Assembly (NCBI GenBank): GCA_965263155.1 | Contig: OZ253586.1 | Coordinates: forward strand, 124,001-188,000 | Source: JAAXIE01 sp965263155 | GTDB lineage: Bacteria > Chloroflexota > Dehalococcoidia > Lucifugimonadales > JAAXIE01 | Length of the DNA stretch: 64,000 bases | Direction: 5' to 3' | Part shown: in pieces, positions 1 to 8,377 of the stretch | Position numbering within the stretch: position 1 is the stretch's first letter | Layout: each line of letters begins with the position of its first letter | Translations under genes and position numbers: made by a program | The notes under the pieces: model-generated | Seen by the model: the letters and a program-made list of their open reading frames with translations, nothing else | Databases searched by the model: none | What the model was told of the DNA's origin: nothing

Positions 1-41
1 CAATATCGGACTCCCCATATTGTCGAGAAAGGAGGAGCGCG

Positions 42-482
42 ATGCTCAAGTCCTTCTTCCACACAGGCTTTGTGGTGCGCGACCTAGAAACCTCAGTCGG
101 TTTTTACGAGGGCGCGCTGGGCCTCGAGGTGATCGGGCGCTACGAGAGGCATGGCCCTTTCGCCCAGCAGCTGTTGGGTTTCCCCGATGCTTACCTCAAG
201 GTGGCCTTCCTCAGCATGGGCAACGGGCACGCCTTGGAGCTCATCCAGTACGTGGTGCCTCCCAGCGCTGAGGGGCAGTTGGCCCGCAACGACTTGGGAG
301 CCTCGCACCTAGCCTTCTACGTGGAAGGCATTGAGCAGTTGTACGACGATCTGGGCCAGAAGGGGATGCAGTTCATCAACCCACCCGCTTCCCTCACCGA
401 GAACGGGCAAGTTGTGCGAAAGGCCCTCTACGCCCAAGACCCTGATGGCAACTGGCTGGAGTTCGTGGAGCTGGTGGCATGA
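42..482 (+). CDS. VOC (glyoxalase/bleomycin-resistance fold) family protein
   Basis: A 146-residue protein of one vicinal-oxygen-chelate unit: an N-terminal FFHTGFVVRDLETSVGFYEG strand-helix typical of the fold and a C-terminal YAQDPDGNWLEFVE strand, which carries the usual last metal-ligand Glu. Family members are metal-dependent lyases, isomerases or dioxygenases; the substrate cannot be read from the sequence. The start is supported by AAAGGAGG at 29-36, six bases before the ATG. The stop overlaps the next gene by 4 bp (ATGA), so the two are probably co-translated. It is one of four VOC genes in the window. Confidence 0.85.
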   Translation: MLKSFFHTGFVVRDLETSVGFYEGALGLEVIGRYERHGPFAQQLLGFPDAYLKVAFLSMGNGHALELIQYVVPPSAEGQLARNDLGASHLAFYVEGIEQLYDDLGQKGMQFINPPASLTENGQVVRKALYAQDPDGNWLEFVELVA

Positions 483-1054
483 TTCTCATCATCGACAACT
501 ACGACAGCTTCACCTACAACCTGTACCAGTACCTCAGCGAGTTGGGTGCCGACGTGACGGTAGTCCGCAACGACAAGGTGACTCTGGAACAGATTGAAGA
601 GTCGCGACCGCAAGGAATCGTGGTGTCCCCCGGCCCGTGCACACCGCGGGAGGCGGGCATCTCGCAGGAGGTGATTCTGCGCATGGGGCCACAGGTGCCG
701 ACTCTGGGGGTCTGCCTAGGGCACCAGTGCATAGGCCAAGCCTACGGGGCCACAGTAGGCCCGGCGGGTGAAATCATGCACGGCAAGATGTCGCAGATAC
801 ACCACCGCGGGGCTGGTGTGTTCCAAGGCTTGCCCGACCCCTTCCCAGCCATTCGCTACCACTCCTTGGCGGTCCACTATGACACCGTGCCCGACTGCCT
901 GGAGGTCACCGCATGGACGGGGAACGGCCTGATTATGGGACTGCGTCATAAGGAGCATCCAATCCAAGGAGTCCAGTTCCACCCCGAATCCATCATGACC
1001 ACAGTAGGTCACGACCTGCTGCGCAACTTCCTAGCAGAGGTGGCGGCTGCCTGA
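479..1054 (+). CDS. trpG: Glutamine amidotransferase, anthranilate/aminodeoxychorismate synthase component II
   Basis: A 191-residue class I glutamine amidotransferase that would supply ammonia from glutamine to anthranilate synthase (tryptophan) or aminodeoxychorismate synthase (folate). The family opening IIDNYDSFTYNL is at residues 4-15. The nucleophile is Cys79 in GVCLGHQ, and His168 and Glu170 lie in QFHPES, completing the triad at the expected length. The start overlaps the stop of the VOC gene by 4 bp. No component I or other trp/pab gene is adjacent, so TrpG and PabA cannot be told apart. Confidence 0.9.
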   Translation: MILIIDNYDSFTYNLYQYLSELGADVTVVRNDKVTLEQIEESRPQGIVVSPGPCTPREAGISQEVILRMGPQVPTLGVCLGHQCIGQAYGATVGPAGEIMHGKMSQIHHRGAGVFQGLPDPFPAIRYHSLAVHYDTVPDCLEVTAWTGNGLIMGLRHKEHPIQGVQFHPESIMTTVGHDLLRNFLAEVAAA

Positions 1055-1321
1055 GGCGCGGGGAAGCGATTCTAGGCTGACCGCAATCCCACCGAGCGTA
1101 GACAGTCACGAGGGGGGAAGCGGTGGAAGTCGCTGTCCCACTGCGCATTCGGCTGATCGCATGGCTACCAATATGAACTCGTACCAGATGGCCTAGGTGA
1201 TGGGAATCTGCACCCAGCCAAATGGGCGAGGAAAAGCAGCTTTCATAGAGCCACCGTTGCACGGTCGCCGCCCGACTGTAAGTGGCCCAAAACGGTCCCG
1301 CCTGCTCCCAACACGGTCACG
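1055..1321. other. Intergenic stretch without a recognised gene
   Basis: About 270 bp between the amidotransferase and the promoter of the LVIVD gene. Open frames across it are in shadow frames with no family resemblance. No clear hairpin-plus-T-run terminator or repeat is visible. Confidence 0.5.
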
Positions 1322-1350
1322 TTGTTGGGCCTGCTGCCCTGTGCTATAGT
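1322..1350 (+). promoter_or_regulatory. Candidate sigma70-type promoter of the LVIVD-repeat gene
   Basis: TTGTTG at 1322-1327 and TATAGT at 1345-1350 are separated by 17 bp, and the next gene starts 34 bp further on at 1385. The -10 box is good and the -35 weak. Prediction by eye only. Confidence 0.4.
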
Positions 1351-1384
1351 GCCGCCAATAGCCTACACCGCACGAGGAGGTCCC

Positions 1385-2620
1385 ATGCCCACAGGCCCAG
1401 AGATTCAAAACATGCGTCTCATATCCCACAACGACCTGCAGGGGTACGGCAATGTGGGCGAGGGGATGGCTATCCAGCAACTGCCCAACGGCCGCCGCAT
1501 CCTCTGGCTGGCCCACGAGACCGTCATCGACTTCACCGGCGTCGACGTGACCGACGTGAAGAATCCCAACGTCATGTTCCAGTCCGAGTTGCCCCACCGG
1601 GAAATGCGCTCCAATTCCTTGGCTCTCATCGACGACATCCTGTACGTGGCACACCAGAGCGCTCGACCTAACATGAAGCCTGCCGGCGTCGACGTTTACG
1701 ACGTCAGCAACCCTGAATCGCCGCGCATCATCGGCAACTGGGACGGCTCCGGCCCGAACTCCCGTGGCTGCCACTGCCTGTGGGGCATCGATGGCCATTA
1801 CCTGCACCTATCTTCAGGCACTCCGGACATCAACCCCCGTAACGCCAAGGACGACCAGATGTACGTGATTCTGGACGTCAGCGACCCCACCAAGCCCTCC
1901 GAAGCAGGACGCTGGTGGATTCCGGGCACGCTGGAGGGCGACGACGAGCCAGCCCCGGAGCGTCACATTGACTTCGATTCCGGCTTCAGCATGCACAATA
2001 CGAACGTCTACCCCGAGCGTCCTGACCGCGCCTATTGCGCCAACAAGGACGGTGGTGTGGTGATACTGGACATCTCCGATGTGTCCAGCCCCAAGCAGGT
2101 GGCCCGCCTTGACTACCACCCGCCCCTGCCCGGCTTCACCCATACCGTTGTGCCCCTGTTCAAGCGAGAGTTGATGGTGGTCACCGAGGAGTCGGTACGG
2201 GACTCCGGGGCTGACTGGCCCAAGCTGACGTGGGTAATGGACATGCGGGTGGAGAGCAACCCCATCATGCTGGCCAGCCTGCCCATGCCGGACGTCAATG
2301 ACTTTTTCAGTCGGCCTGGCCGGTTCGGGGCGCACAACGTACACGAGAACCAGCCTGTGTCTACATCCTTTATCTCCGAGGAGTTGGTGTTCGGCACCTA
2401 CTTCAACGGTGGCCTGAGGGTCCACGACATCACCAACCCCTTCGAACCCAAGGAGATCGCTTACTACATCCCCGAAGAACCGGTGGGCGAGACGCCCTCG
2501 TGGCAGGAGCGCCCTCTGGCCGGTGTGAACGTCAACGACGTGTACGTGGATGAGAACCGGCTGGTGTACGCCGTAGACCGGCAGACGGGCGGGCTCCATA
2601 TCCTGGAGCTGACCATCTAG
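1385..2620 (+). CDS. LVIVD-repeat beta-propeller-like protein
   Basis: A 411-residue protein made of repeated blades with the pattern V(D/Y)VxDVSxPxxP, for example VDVYDVSNPESPRI, VILDVSDPTKPSE, VVILDISDVSSPKQ and LRVHDITNPFEPKE. These are LVIVD-type repeats expected to form a beta-propeller. No signal peptide is seen, so the product looks cytoplasmic. I chose the ATG at 1385 because GAGGAGG lies just before it; an in-frame TTG at 1322 falls in the putative promoter. Function is unknown: such proteins are often secreted or linked to sugar and steroid metabolism, but nothing here decides it. Confidence 0.75.
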   Translation: MPTGPEIQNMRLISHNDLQGYGNVGEGMAIQQLPNGRRILWLAHETVIDFTGVDVTDVKNPNVMFQSELPHREMRSNSLALIDDILYVAHQSARPNMKPAGVDVYDVSNPESPRIIGNWDGSGPNSRGCHCLWGIDGHYLHLSSGTPDINPRNAKDDQMYVILDVSDPTKPSEAGRWWIPGTLEGDDEPAPERHIDFDSGFSMHNTNVYPERPDRAYCANKDGGVVILDISDVSSPKQVARLDYHPPLPGFTHTVVPLFKRELMVVTEESVRDSGADWPKLTWVMDMRVESNPIMLASLPMPDVNDFFSRPGRFGAHNVHENQPVSTSFISEELVFGTYFNGGLRVHDITNPFEPKEIAYYIPEEPVGETPSWQERPLAGVNVNDVYVDENRLVYAVDRQTGGLHILELTI

Positions 2621-2660
2621 CAGGCCCATTTAGGCACTGGGTTAAGGGGTAAAGCCCACT

Positions 2661-2996
2661 ATGCGACGACTTCACCGGTCCCGCCGCAACCGATGGATAG
2701 TCGGAGTGTGCGGCGGGTTCGGTGAGCGCTATGGATTTCCGCCGATCATCCTGCGTGTGATACTCATCGTCCTAGGTATAGCCTTTGTGTCACCCCTGTT
2801 GGGCATCGCCTACATATTCTGCTGGCTGCTGATTCCCGAAGAACCGGAAGAGTCCGAGCTGTCGTACTATGACGAGAGTGCGGGTGGAGGCAGCGAGCCG
2901 GACCCGACGGGGCCTCAGCAGGCTATCGGTCCGGAGTCCGAGGAAGACATCCCAGTGGACCCGTGGGCTAATGACGACGAGCGGGTCTCTTTGTAG
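2661..2996 (+). CDS. PspC-domain membrane protein
   Basis: A 111-residue protein. Residues 1-60 match the PspC domain: a basic start (RRLHRSRRNRWIVGVCGGFGE), then a hydrophobic membrane stretch IILRVILIVLGIAFVSPLLG and CWLLIPEEP. The remaining ~50 residues are acidic and low-complexity. PspC proteins take part in envelope-stress signalling, but many stand-alone copies like this one have no known partner. No pspA or pspF is nearby. Confidence 0.8.
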   Translation: MRRLHRSRRNRWIVGVCGGFGERYGFPPIILRVILIVLGIAFVSPLLGIAYIFCWLLIPEEPEESELSYYDESAGGGSEPDPTGPQQAIGPESEEDIPVDPWANDDERVSL

Positions 2997-3058
2997 GCGT
3001 ACAAGTCCCAAAAGGCAGACATGACCCGGCGACATGTAGCCGAGATAGCGAGGCATCC

Positions 3059-3847
3059 ATGATCATCGATACGCACGTCCATGCGTCCCCATACTGGTAT
3101 GAGCCCGTCGAGAGCATCCTCGATCAGATGAACCGCAACGATGTGGACAAGACGGTCCTCATCCAGTTCCGAGGCCAGTTCGACAACGACTACCTCATAG
3201 AGTGCGTCCGCCGTTTCCCCGGCCGCTTCTCCGCCACGGCAGTGGTGGACACCCGCCGCGAAGATGCTCCGCAGGAGTTGGAGCGACTGGTCTCTCAGGG
3301 AGTCGAAGGCGTGCGCATCGGCCCGGGTGTGCGCTCGCCGGGGGCGGACCCGCTGGCCATCTGGCGCAAGTCCGAGGACTTGGGGCTGGTGGTTAGTTGT
3401 GGCTTGGGGAACGCCGACGAGTACGCCTCGCCGGCGTTCGAGGAGACCATCAAGGCTGTGCCCAATCTGCCTATCATCATTGAGCACCTAGGCTTTATCC
3501 GCCAAGAGGGCAAGCCCCCTCACACCATCTACAAGCGAATCCTGTCTCTTTCCCAGCACCCCAACACCTACATCAAGTTCCATGGCTTGGGGGAGAACAA
3601 CGCGCGCCCCGATCCCTTTGTGCAACCCTTCCCCTTCCCGAACCTCGCCCCCTACATCGAGATGGCCTACGACGCCTTTGGGGCAACCCGCATGATGTGG
3701 GGCAGCGACTTCCCGCCAGTAGCTGGTCGCGAAGGCTACCGCAACGCCCTGCGCCTGCCCATGGAGCACGTCAAGTTCCGCAGCGAAGAGGACAAAGAAT
3801 GGGCCTTTGGACGCACGGCCGCCAACCTGTGGAAGTTCGCCTCGTAA
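3059..3847 (+). CDS. Amidohydrolase family 2 (TIM-barrel metal-dependent hydrolase/decarboxylase)
   Basis: A 262-residue amidohydrolase-related protein. The N-terminal metal motif is DTHVH (His6, His8), a central IIEHLGF carries the next His and WGSDFPP near residue 220 the late Asp. That spacing matches the family containing 2-pyrone-4,6-dicarboxylate lactonase and ACMSD-like decarboxylases. Substrate unknown; the neighbouring oxygenase and hydrolase genes suggest carboxylic or aromatic acid catabolism. Lies between PspC and a zinc-ribbon gene on the same strand. Confidence 0.8.
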   Translation: MIIDTHVHASPYWYEPVESILDQMNRNDVDKTVLIQFRGQFDNDYLIECVRRFPGRFSATAVVDTRREDAPQELERLVSQGVEGVRIGPGVRSPGADPLAIWRKSEDLGLVVSCGLGNADEYASPAFEETIKAVPNLPIIIEHLGFIRQEGKPPHTIYKRILSLSQHPNTYIKFHGLGENNARPDPFVQPFPFPNLAPYIEMAYDAFGATRMMWGSDFPPVAGREGYRNALRLPMEHVKFRSEEDKEWAFGRTAANLWKFAS

Positions 3848-3903
3848 GCAGGAAGGTCCGTCCCTAGTCGGCAGCCACTTAAGAGCCCGGTATGGAGATT
3901 GAT

Positions 3904-4344
3904 ATGAAGTGCCCACGCTGTCAGGCAGACTTGGAACTGGAGAAGCACAAGGGACTTGAAGTGGACCGCTGCCCCGGATGTAAGGGCATGTGGCTGGACC
4001 ACCACGAGTTGGGCCACTTGGAAGACACTGTGGTTGGCGCCGGCTTCTCCAAGGGCACTATGTGGATGCGTTCCTTCGGCAGCGACCTAGCTTGCCCGCG
4101 GTGTTTCGAGCAGATGAATTGGTTCCGCTATCGCCGCTTCGACTTGGAGATAGACCACTGTCCCCAAGAGCATGGCTTCTGGCTGGATGCCGGTGAGGAG
4201 CGCCGCATAATCGGCGTAATGGAGGAGCGTAAGTCCGATTTGAAGCGCTCCGTCTCCGCTCAGCAGGACTGGGACAAGTTCCTGAGCAACGTGGGTCACA
4301 CGTCATTCTTTGACAAGATCAAGAGGTTGTTCGGGGGCCGCTAG
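3904..4344 (+). CDS. zf-TFIIB-type double zinc-ribbon protein
   Basis: A 146-residue protein with two related zinc-knuckle units. The first is MKCPRC followed by RCPGCKGMWLD, and the second ACPRCFEQM followed by DHCPQEHGFWLDAGE. The CPxC...CxxCxGxWLDxxE pattern is that of zf-TFIIB proteins; in the second unit the last Cys pair is changed to C-P-Q-E-H. The ATG at 3904 is preferred over 3892 because GGAG sits six bases before it and homologs usually begin MKCPRC. Likely a cytosolic zinc-binding protein of unknown role. Confidence 0.7.
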   Translation: MKCPRCQADLELEKHKGLEVDRCPGCKGMWLDHHELGHLEDTVVGAGFSKGTMWMRSFGSDLACPRCFEQMNWFRYRRFDLEIDHCPQEHGFWLDAGEERRIIGVMEERKSDLKRSVSAQQDWDKFLSNVGHTSFFDKIKRLFGGR

Positions 4345-4346
4345 AA

Positions 4347-4385
4347 TCCCCTCACCCTGACTTTCTCCCGCTAGGGGGAGGAGAC
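4347..4385. repeat. Dispersed palindromic repeat, CACCCT...CTCCC/GGGAG family
   Basis: A short imperfect inverted repeat (TTTCTCCCGC facing GGGGGAGGAGA) just after the zinc-ribbon gene. The same CACCCT-aaccctCTCCC-loop-GGGAG-ggGAC layout recurs at 10711-10751 and 25482-25517, always between genes, so it is a REP-like element. Confidence 0.55.
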
Positions 4386-4398
4386 AATTGGCTGGCTG

Positions 4399-4692
4399 CT
4401 AGGCTTCGGGTATCACCTCGCAGTACTCCGCCTCCACGGGCTTCGACCACAGACTGCCCGCGCTGCCCGCCCGGGCCTTGCGCTCTGGGCTTTCCAGCCA
4501 AGCTTGGTGGTCCTCTTTGCGCCTCCAGACCACCACCGTGGTTATCTTTAGCGGGTCGTTCTCGGAGCTAAGCGTCTCGCGCGAGACAAAGCCGGGAAAG
4601 GCACGCATAGCTCGCCCATTCTCCAGCAGCACCGCATTGGCCTCGTCCTGTTTGTCCGGCAAGGCCCAATGATGGGCTAGTTGAGCAATCAC
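4399..4692 (-). CDS. Antibiotic-biosynthesis-monooxygenase (ABM) fold protein
   Basis: A 97-residue protein predicted to form one dimeric alpha+beta barrel: an opening VIAQLAHHWALPDKQDEANA, a central FPGFVSRETL and KITTVVVWRRKEDHQAWL. Such small ABM proteins act as cofactor-free oxygenases or as haem- or quinone-binding proteins. The start is the GTG at 4692, directly behind AAGGAGG; longer extensions upstream run into the divergent Rieske promoter region and are not supported. It stands alone on the minus strand between plus-strand genes. Confidence 0.65.
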   Translation of the reverse strand: MIAQLAHHWALPDKQDEANAVLLENGRAMRAFPGFVSRETLSSENDPLKITTVVVWRRKEDHQAWLESPERKARAGSAGSLWSKPVEAEYCEVIPEA

Positions 4693-4774
4693 GGTCGTTC
4701 CTCCTTGAAGGGGTTGGCGAGGAATCTTGGACTTCGGCAATTGTAGCAGGTCGGCCGCCCTGAAAATGGGCATG

Positions 4775-4803
4775 TTGAAACTACGCACCGTGCGGCTTAT
4801 GCT
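4775..4803 (+). promoter_or_regulatory. Candidate promoter of the tandem Rieske genes
   Basis: TTGAAA at 4775-4780 and TATGCT at 4798-4803 with a 17-bp spacer, 67 bp before the first Rieske start. The -35 box matches the consensus at five of six positions. No comparable box is seen before the second Rieske gene, so the pair is probably one transcript. Confidence 0.45.
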
Positions 4804-4870
4804 ACTCCTGCCCCGAGTGAAGGCCGGGGGCGACGCTACGGCTGGCGCCCGATGAAGCAGGAGGTGAGGC

Positions 4871-6151
4871 TTGGCTACAGATGTTGCAGGTCTGGTTTCC
4901 ACCAAGGAGGGTCTACTCAGCAGGCGTATCTTCATCGAACAGGATATCTACCAGCAGGAGTTGGAGCAGATTTTCGCCCGCTGCTGGCTTTACCTGTGCC
5001 ATGAGACCCAAATCCCGAAGCCTGGCGACTTCTTCTCCACCTACATGGGTGAAGACCCGGTGCTGGTGACGCGCGGACAGGACAGCAGAATCAACGCTTT
5101 CCTCAATGTATGCCGCCACCGTGGCAACCGGGTTTGCCGTGCTGACTCCGGCAACGCCTCCGCGTTCGTCTGCGCCTACCATGGCTGGACCTACGGCACC
5201 GACGGAAAGCTCATTGCCGTGCCAAGCTTGAAGGAAGCCTACTACGACGAGCTGGACACCTCCAAGTGGGGTCTCGTTCCCGTGGCTCAACTGGAGAGCT
5301 ATAAGGGGCTGGTGTTCGCCACCTTCGACCCTGATGCACCACCCCTGAAGGAATACCTTGGTGAGATGGCTTGGTACCTGGACGCCTTCTTCGACCGGCG
5401 CGAGGGCGGAATTGAGGTCTTCGGCGGGATGCACAAGTGGGTGGTGCCATGCAACTGGAAGTTTGCCGCCGAGAACTTCGCCGGCGACGCCTACCATATC
5501 TCCTGGAACCACCTCTCTGCCCTGCGTACCGGCACAACGTCCAACTCGCGGGACAAGCAGCAACGGGGCGCGTCCTTAGAGGGCACCATTGTCGCGCCGG
5601 GCAACGGCCACTCCGTCATCTCGCGGGGCTCTGGCAACTACTCGGACTCGTCGGTCCCAGAGATATTCGAGTACGATATGGATGTGCGGGAGGAGGTCGG
5701 ACAGCGGTTGGGGCCGCGCCATGATATCGCCAACCCCATCGTGGGGACGGTCTTCCCCAACTTCTCCATGCTGCGCAATATCTCCTATGTGATGCGTGTA
5801 TGGCATCCCCGTGGCCCAGACAAAATCGAGGTCTGGTCGTGGCACTTCGCCGACAAGAAGGCTCCGCCGCACGTCAAAGAGGCCATCCGCCTCTCCTCCC
5901 TTCGCAGCTTCAGCATGGGAGGCACCTTCGAGCAGGATGATATGGACAACTGGCAGGAGTGCACCGACACATCCCGAGGCGTCGTCTCCCGGCGTCTTCC
6001 CATCAACCAGACCATGGGGCTGGGACGCGACGAGTTCAACGAAGAACTCATGGCCTACGCCAGCGAGAGACCTGTCAGCGAGCTATCCCACCGCAGCTTC
6101 TACGACCACTGGGCGCGGGTGATGACCGCCAGCCAGTGGAGCGAGATTTAG
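4871..6151 (+). CDS. Rieske non-haem iron ring-hydroxylating oxygenase, alpha subunit (copy 1)
   Basis: A 426-residue oxygenase alpha subunit. The Rieske [2Fe-2S] ligands are Cys81, His83, Cys101 and His104 (CRH and CAYH). The mononuclear iron site is Asp206, His209 and His214 in GDAYHISWNH. It would hydroxylate an aromatic or alicyclic substrate using electrons from a reductase encoded elsewhere. The start is the TTG at 4871, spaced six bases from AGGAGGTG; the ATG inside ACAGATG is out of frame. It is followed by a close tandem paralog at 6212. No beta subunit, ferredoxin or reductase gene is adjacent, as for alpha-only oxygenases. Confidence 0.9.
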   Translation: MATDVAGLVSTKEGLLSRRIFIEQDIYQQELEQIFARCWLYLCHETQIPKPGDFFSTYMGEDPVLVTRGQDSRINAFLNVCRHRGNRVCRADSGNASAFVCAYHGWTYGTDGKLIAVPSLKEAYYDELDTSKWGLVPVAQLESYKGLVFATFDPDAPPLKEYLGEMAWYLDAFFDRREGGIEVFGGMHKWVVPCNWKFAAENFAGDAYHISWNHLSALRTGTTSNSRDKQQRGASLEGTIVAPGNGHSVISRGSGNYSDSSVPEIFEYDMDVREEVGQRLGPRHDIANPIVGTVFPNFSMLRNISYVMRVWHPRGPDKIEVWSWHFADKKAPPHVKEAIRLSSLRSFSMGGTFEQDDMDNWQECTDTSRGVVSRRLPINQTMGLGRDEFNEELMAYASERPVSELSHRSFYDHWARVMTASQWSEI

Positions 6152-6211
6152 CATGGGGCCGAAGTTAGGCAACGCTTCGGCTGGCGTTCAATGAACGGCA
6201 GGAGGTGAGCT

Positions 6212-7492
6212 ACGGCTATAGATGTTGCAGGTTTGGTCTCTACCGAGCAGGGTCTGCTCAGCAGGCGCATCTTCATCGAGCAGGACATCTACCAGCAGGA
6301 GTTGGAGCGCATCTTTGCCCGGTGTTGGCTCTTCCTGTGTCATGAGACCCAGATACCCAAGCCCGGCGACTTCTTCTCCACTTATATGGGCGAGGACCCG
6401 GTGCTGGTCACCCGCGGGCAGGACGGCAAGATCAACGCGTTCCTGAACGTGTGCCGCCATCGTGGCAACCGGGTGTGCCGCGCCGACTCCGGCAACGCTT
6501 CCGCGTTTGTCTGCGCGTACCACGGCTGGACCTACAGCACCGATGGCAAGCTCATCGCCGTGCCAAGTCTTAAAGAAGCCTACTACGACGAGTTGGACAC
6601 CTCCAAGTGGGGTCTCGTCCCCGTAGCTCAGCTGGAGAGCTACAAGGGGTTGGTGTTCGCCACCTTCGACCCCAACGCTCCGCCTCTGAAGGAGTACCTC
6701 GGCGAGATGACTTGGTATCTGGATGCCTTCTTCGACCGTCGTGAAGGCGGTGTCGAGGTGTTCGGCGGGATGCACAAGTGGGTGATACCCTGCAACTGGA
6801 AGTTCGCTGCCGAAAACTTTGGCGGCGATGTCTACCACTTGCCTTGGAACCACCTCTCCTCCATGCGCACGGGCACCACCACCAACGCGTTTGACGGCCA
6901 GCAAAAGGGCACCAAGCTAGAGGGCAGTGTCATCGCTCCGGGGAACGGGCATGCCATCATCGCACGTGGCTCCGGCGATCACTCGGACGCGTTTGTCCCT
7001 GAAATACTCCAGTATGACGAGGCAGTAAATGCCGAAGTGGCCCAGAGGTTGGGACCGCGCCATCACATCACCGACCCTATCGTGGCAACGGTGTTTCCCA
7101 ACTTCTCCATGCTGCGCAGTGTCGCGTATATGATGCGGGTCTGGCATCCACGCGGCCCCGACAAGATTGAGGTCTGGTCGTGGCACTTCGCCGACAAGAA
7201 GGCCCCGCCCGAGGTCAAGGAGGCGGTACGCCTCGCGTCCCTTCGCAGCTTCAGTCCTGGGGGCGGCTTTGAGCAGGACGACATGGACAACTGGCAGGAA
7301 TGCACCACCACCGCCCGCGGAATCGTCTCACGACGGCTGCCAATCAATCAGACCATGGGGATGGGGCACGACGAGTTCAATGAGGAGCTGATGGCCTACG
7401 CCAGCGACAACCCCATCAGTGAGATGGGCCATCGCAGGTTCTACGACCATTGGGCGCGAGTGATGAACGCAAACGAGTGGAGTGAGATTTAG
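6212..7492 (+). CDS. Rieske ring-hydroxylating oxygenase, alpha subunit (copy 2, tandem paralog)
   Basis: A 426-codon close relative of the preceding gene, with the same CRH...CAYH Rieske ligands and a GDVYHLPWNH iron site. The two differ mostly between the iron site and about residue 290, the likely substrate-pocket region. The leader is duplicated too (GGCTGGCG...AGGAGGTGAG). At the position of copy 1's TTG start this copy has ACG (6212), six bases after AGGAGG. The next possible start, TTG at 6233, is 27 bases from that site and would remove seven conserved residues. Start therefore uncertain: ACG is inferred from alignment with copy 1. Confidence 0.85.
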   Translation, partial: TAIDVAGLVSTEQGLLSRRIFIEQDIYQQELERIFARCWLFLCHETQIPKPGDFFSTYMGEDPVLVTRGQDGKINAFLNVCRHRGNRVCRADSGNASAFVCAYHGWTYSTDGKLIAVPSLKEAYYDELDTSKWGLVPVAQLESYKGLVFATFDPNAPPLKEYLGEMTWYLDAFFDRREGGVEVFGGMHKWVIPCNWKFAAENFGGDVYHLPWNHLSSMRTGTTTNAFDGQQKGTKLEGSVIAPGNGHAIIARGSGDHSDAFVPEILQYDEAVNAEVAQRLGPRHHITDPIVATVFPNFSMLRSVAYMMRVWHPRGPDKIEVWSWHFADKKAPPEVKEAVRLASLRSFSPGGGFEQDDMDNWQECTTTARGIVSRRLPINQTMGMGHDEFNEELMAYASDNPISEMGHRRFYDHWARVMNANEWSEI

Positions 7493-7510
7493 CATGAAGC
7501 CGAGGCAAGA

Positions 7511-8365
7511 ATGCCGGACATCGTAGTCAACGGCTGCAAGGTACGCTACCAGGACATCGGAGCGGGTACGCCCGTGGTGCTCACCCCCGGCGGTCGCTGG
7601 GGTGGGTACGTGCAGGAAGCCGTCGCCAGCCTGTTGGCCCAACGCCATCGTGTGATTACCTGGGACCGGCGCAACTGCGACGGGGCCGCTGACATCGTCA
7701 TCGGCGGGGAGCTGACCGAAGCTGGGATTTGGGCGGACGATCTAGCCGCGCTGATTACGCAACTCGATATCGGTCCATGCTACGTGGGCGAGTACGCTGG
7801 ATGTCGCACAACCCCTTGGCTGGCCCTGAGGCATCCGGGGTTGGTGAAGGGTATGCTGCTCGCGTGGCCATCGGGAGGCCCCTATCCCGCCGAGCGGTTG
7901 CCTCGTAACTTCTACGACCAGTACATTGAGGCTGCCCGCACAGGCGGGATGGAGCAGGTGGCTGCCACGGCCAACTTTGCCGACTCGATGCAGCACAACC
8001 TCGGGAACCGGCAGCGCCTGCTAGACATGAACGCTGACGAGTTCATCGCCACCATGAGCCGCTGGGCCGTCGCCTTTACCGGCAGCGCCGACCTGCCGAT
8101 CGCGGGCTGTACCGCCACCGCCGAGCAGTGGGCTTCAATCGACGTTCCCGCCGTAGTCGTGGCGGGCTGTGACCCGGTGCACCCCACTGAGGCTGCCCGC
8201 ACCATCAGCGAGCTTATGCCGAATTGCGCGTTCCATGACCCCGTAATACCCTTGGACGAGTGGGACCAAGTGTTCGGCAACAACCCCTATCCAGTCACCT
8301 CAAAGCTGCAGGGCGAGCGCGTCGCCCCAGTGTGGCTGGACTTCCTAGCAAAAGATTTCGTTTAG
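7511..8365 (+). CDS. Alpha/beta-hydrolase-fold protein lacking the catalytic serine
   Basis: A 284-residue alpha/beta hydrolase-fold protein: GTPVVLTPGGR (oxyanion region), WDRRNCDGAADIVIG, then the nucleophile elbow. Where the family has G-x-S-x-G this protein reads CYVGEYAGCRTTPW, so a Tyr occupies the serine position. The paralog encoded at 24118-25005 keeps GGSAGSR in the same context. The late His also appears replaced (EWDQVFGNN here, EWAVVGQHDN in the paralog). Either a non-hydrolytic binding protein or an enzyme with altered chemistry. It follows the Rieske pair by 18 bp and probably belongs to that operon. Confidence 0.75.
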   Translation: MPDIVVNGCKVRYQDIGAGTPVVLTPGGRWGGYVQEAVASLLAQRHRVITWDRRNCDGAADIVIGGELTEAGIWADDLAALITQLDIGPCYVGEYAGCRTTPWLALRHPGLVKGMLLAWPSGGPYPAERLPRNFYDQYIEAARTGGMEQVAATANFADSMQHNLGNRQRLLDMNADEFIATMSRWAVAFTGSADLPIAGCTATAEQWASIDVPAVVVAGCDPVHPTEAARTISELMPNCAFHDPVIPLDEWDQVFGNNPYPVTSKLQGERVAPVWLDFLAKDFV

Positions 8366-8377
8366 GACTAGTGTTTG

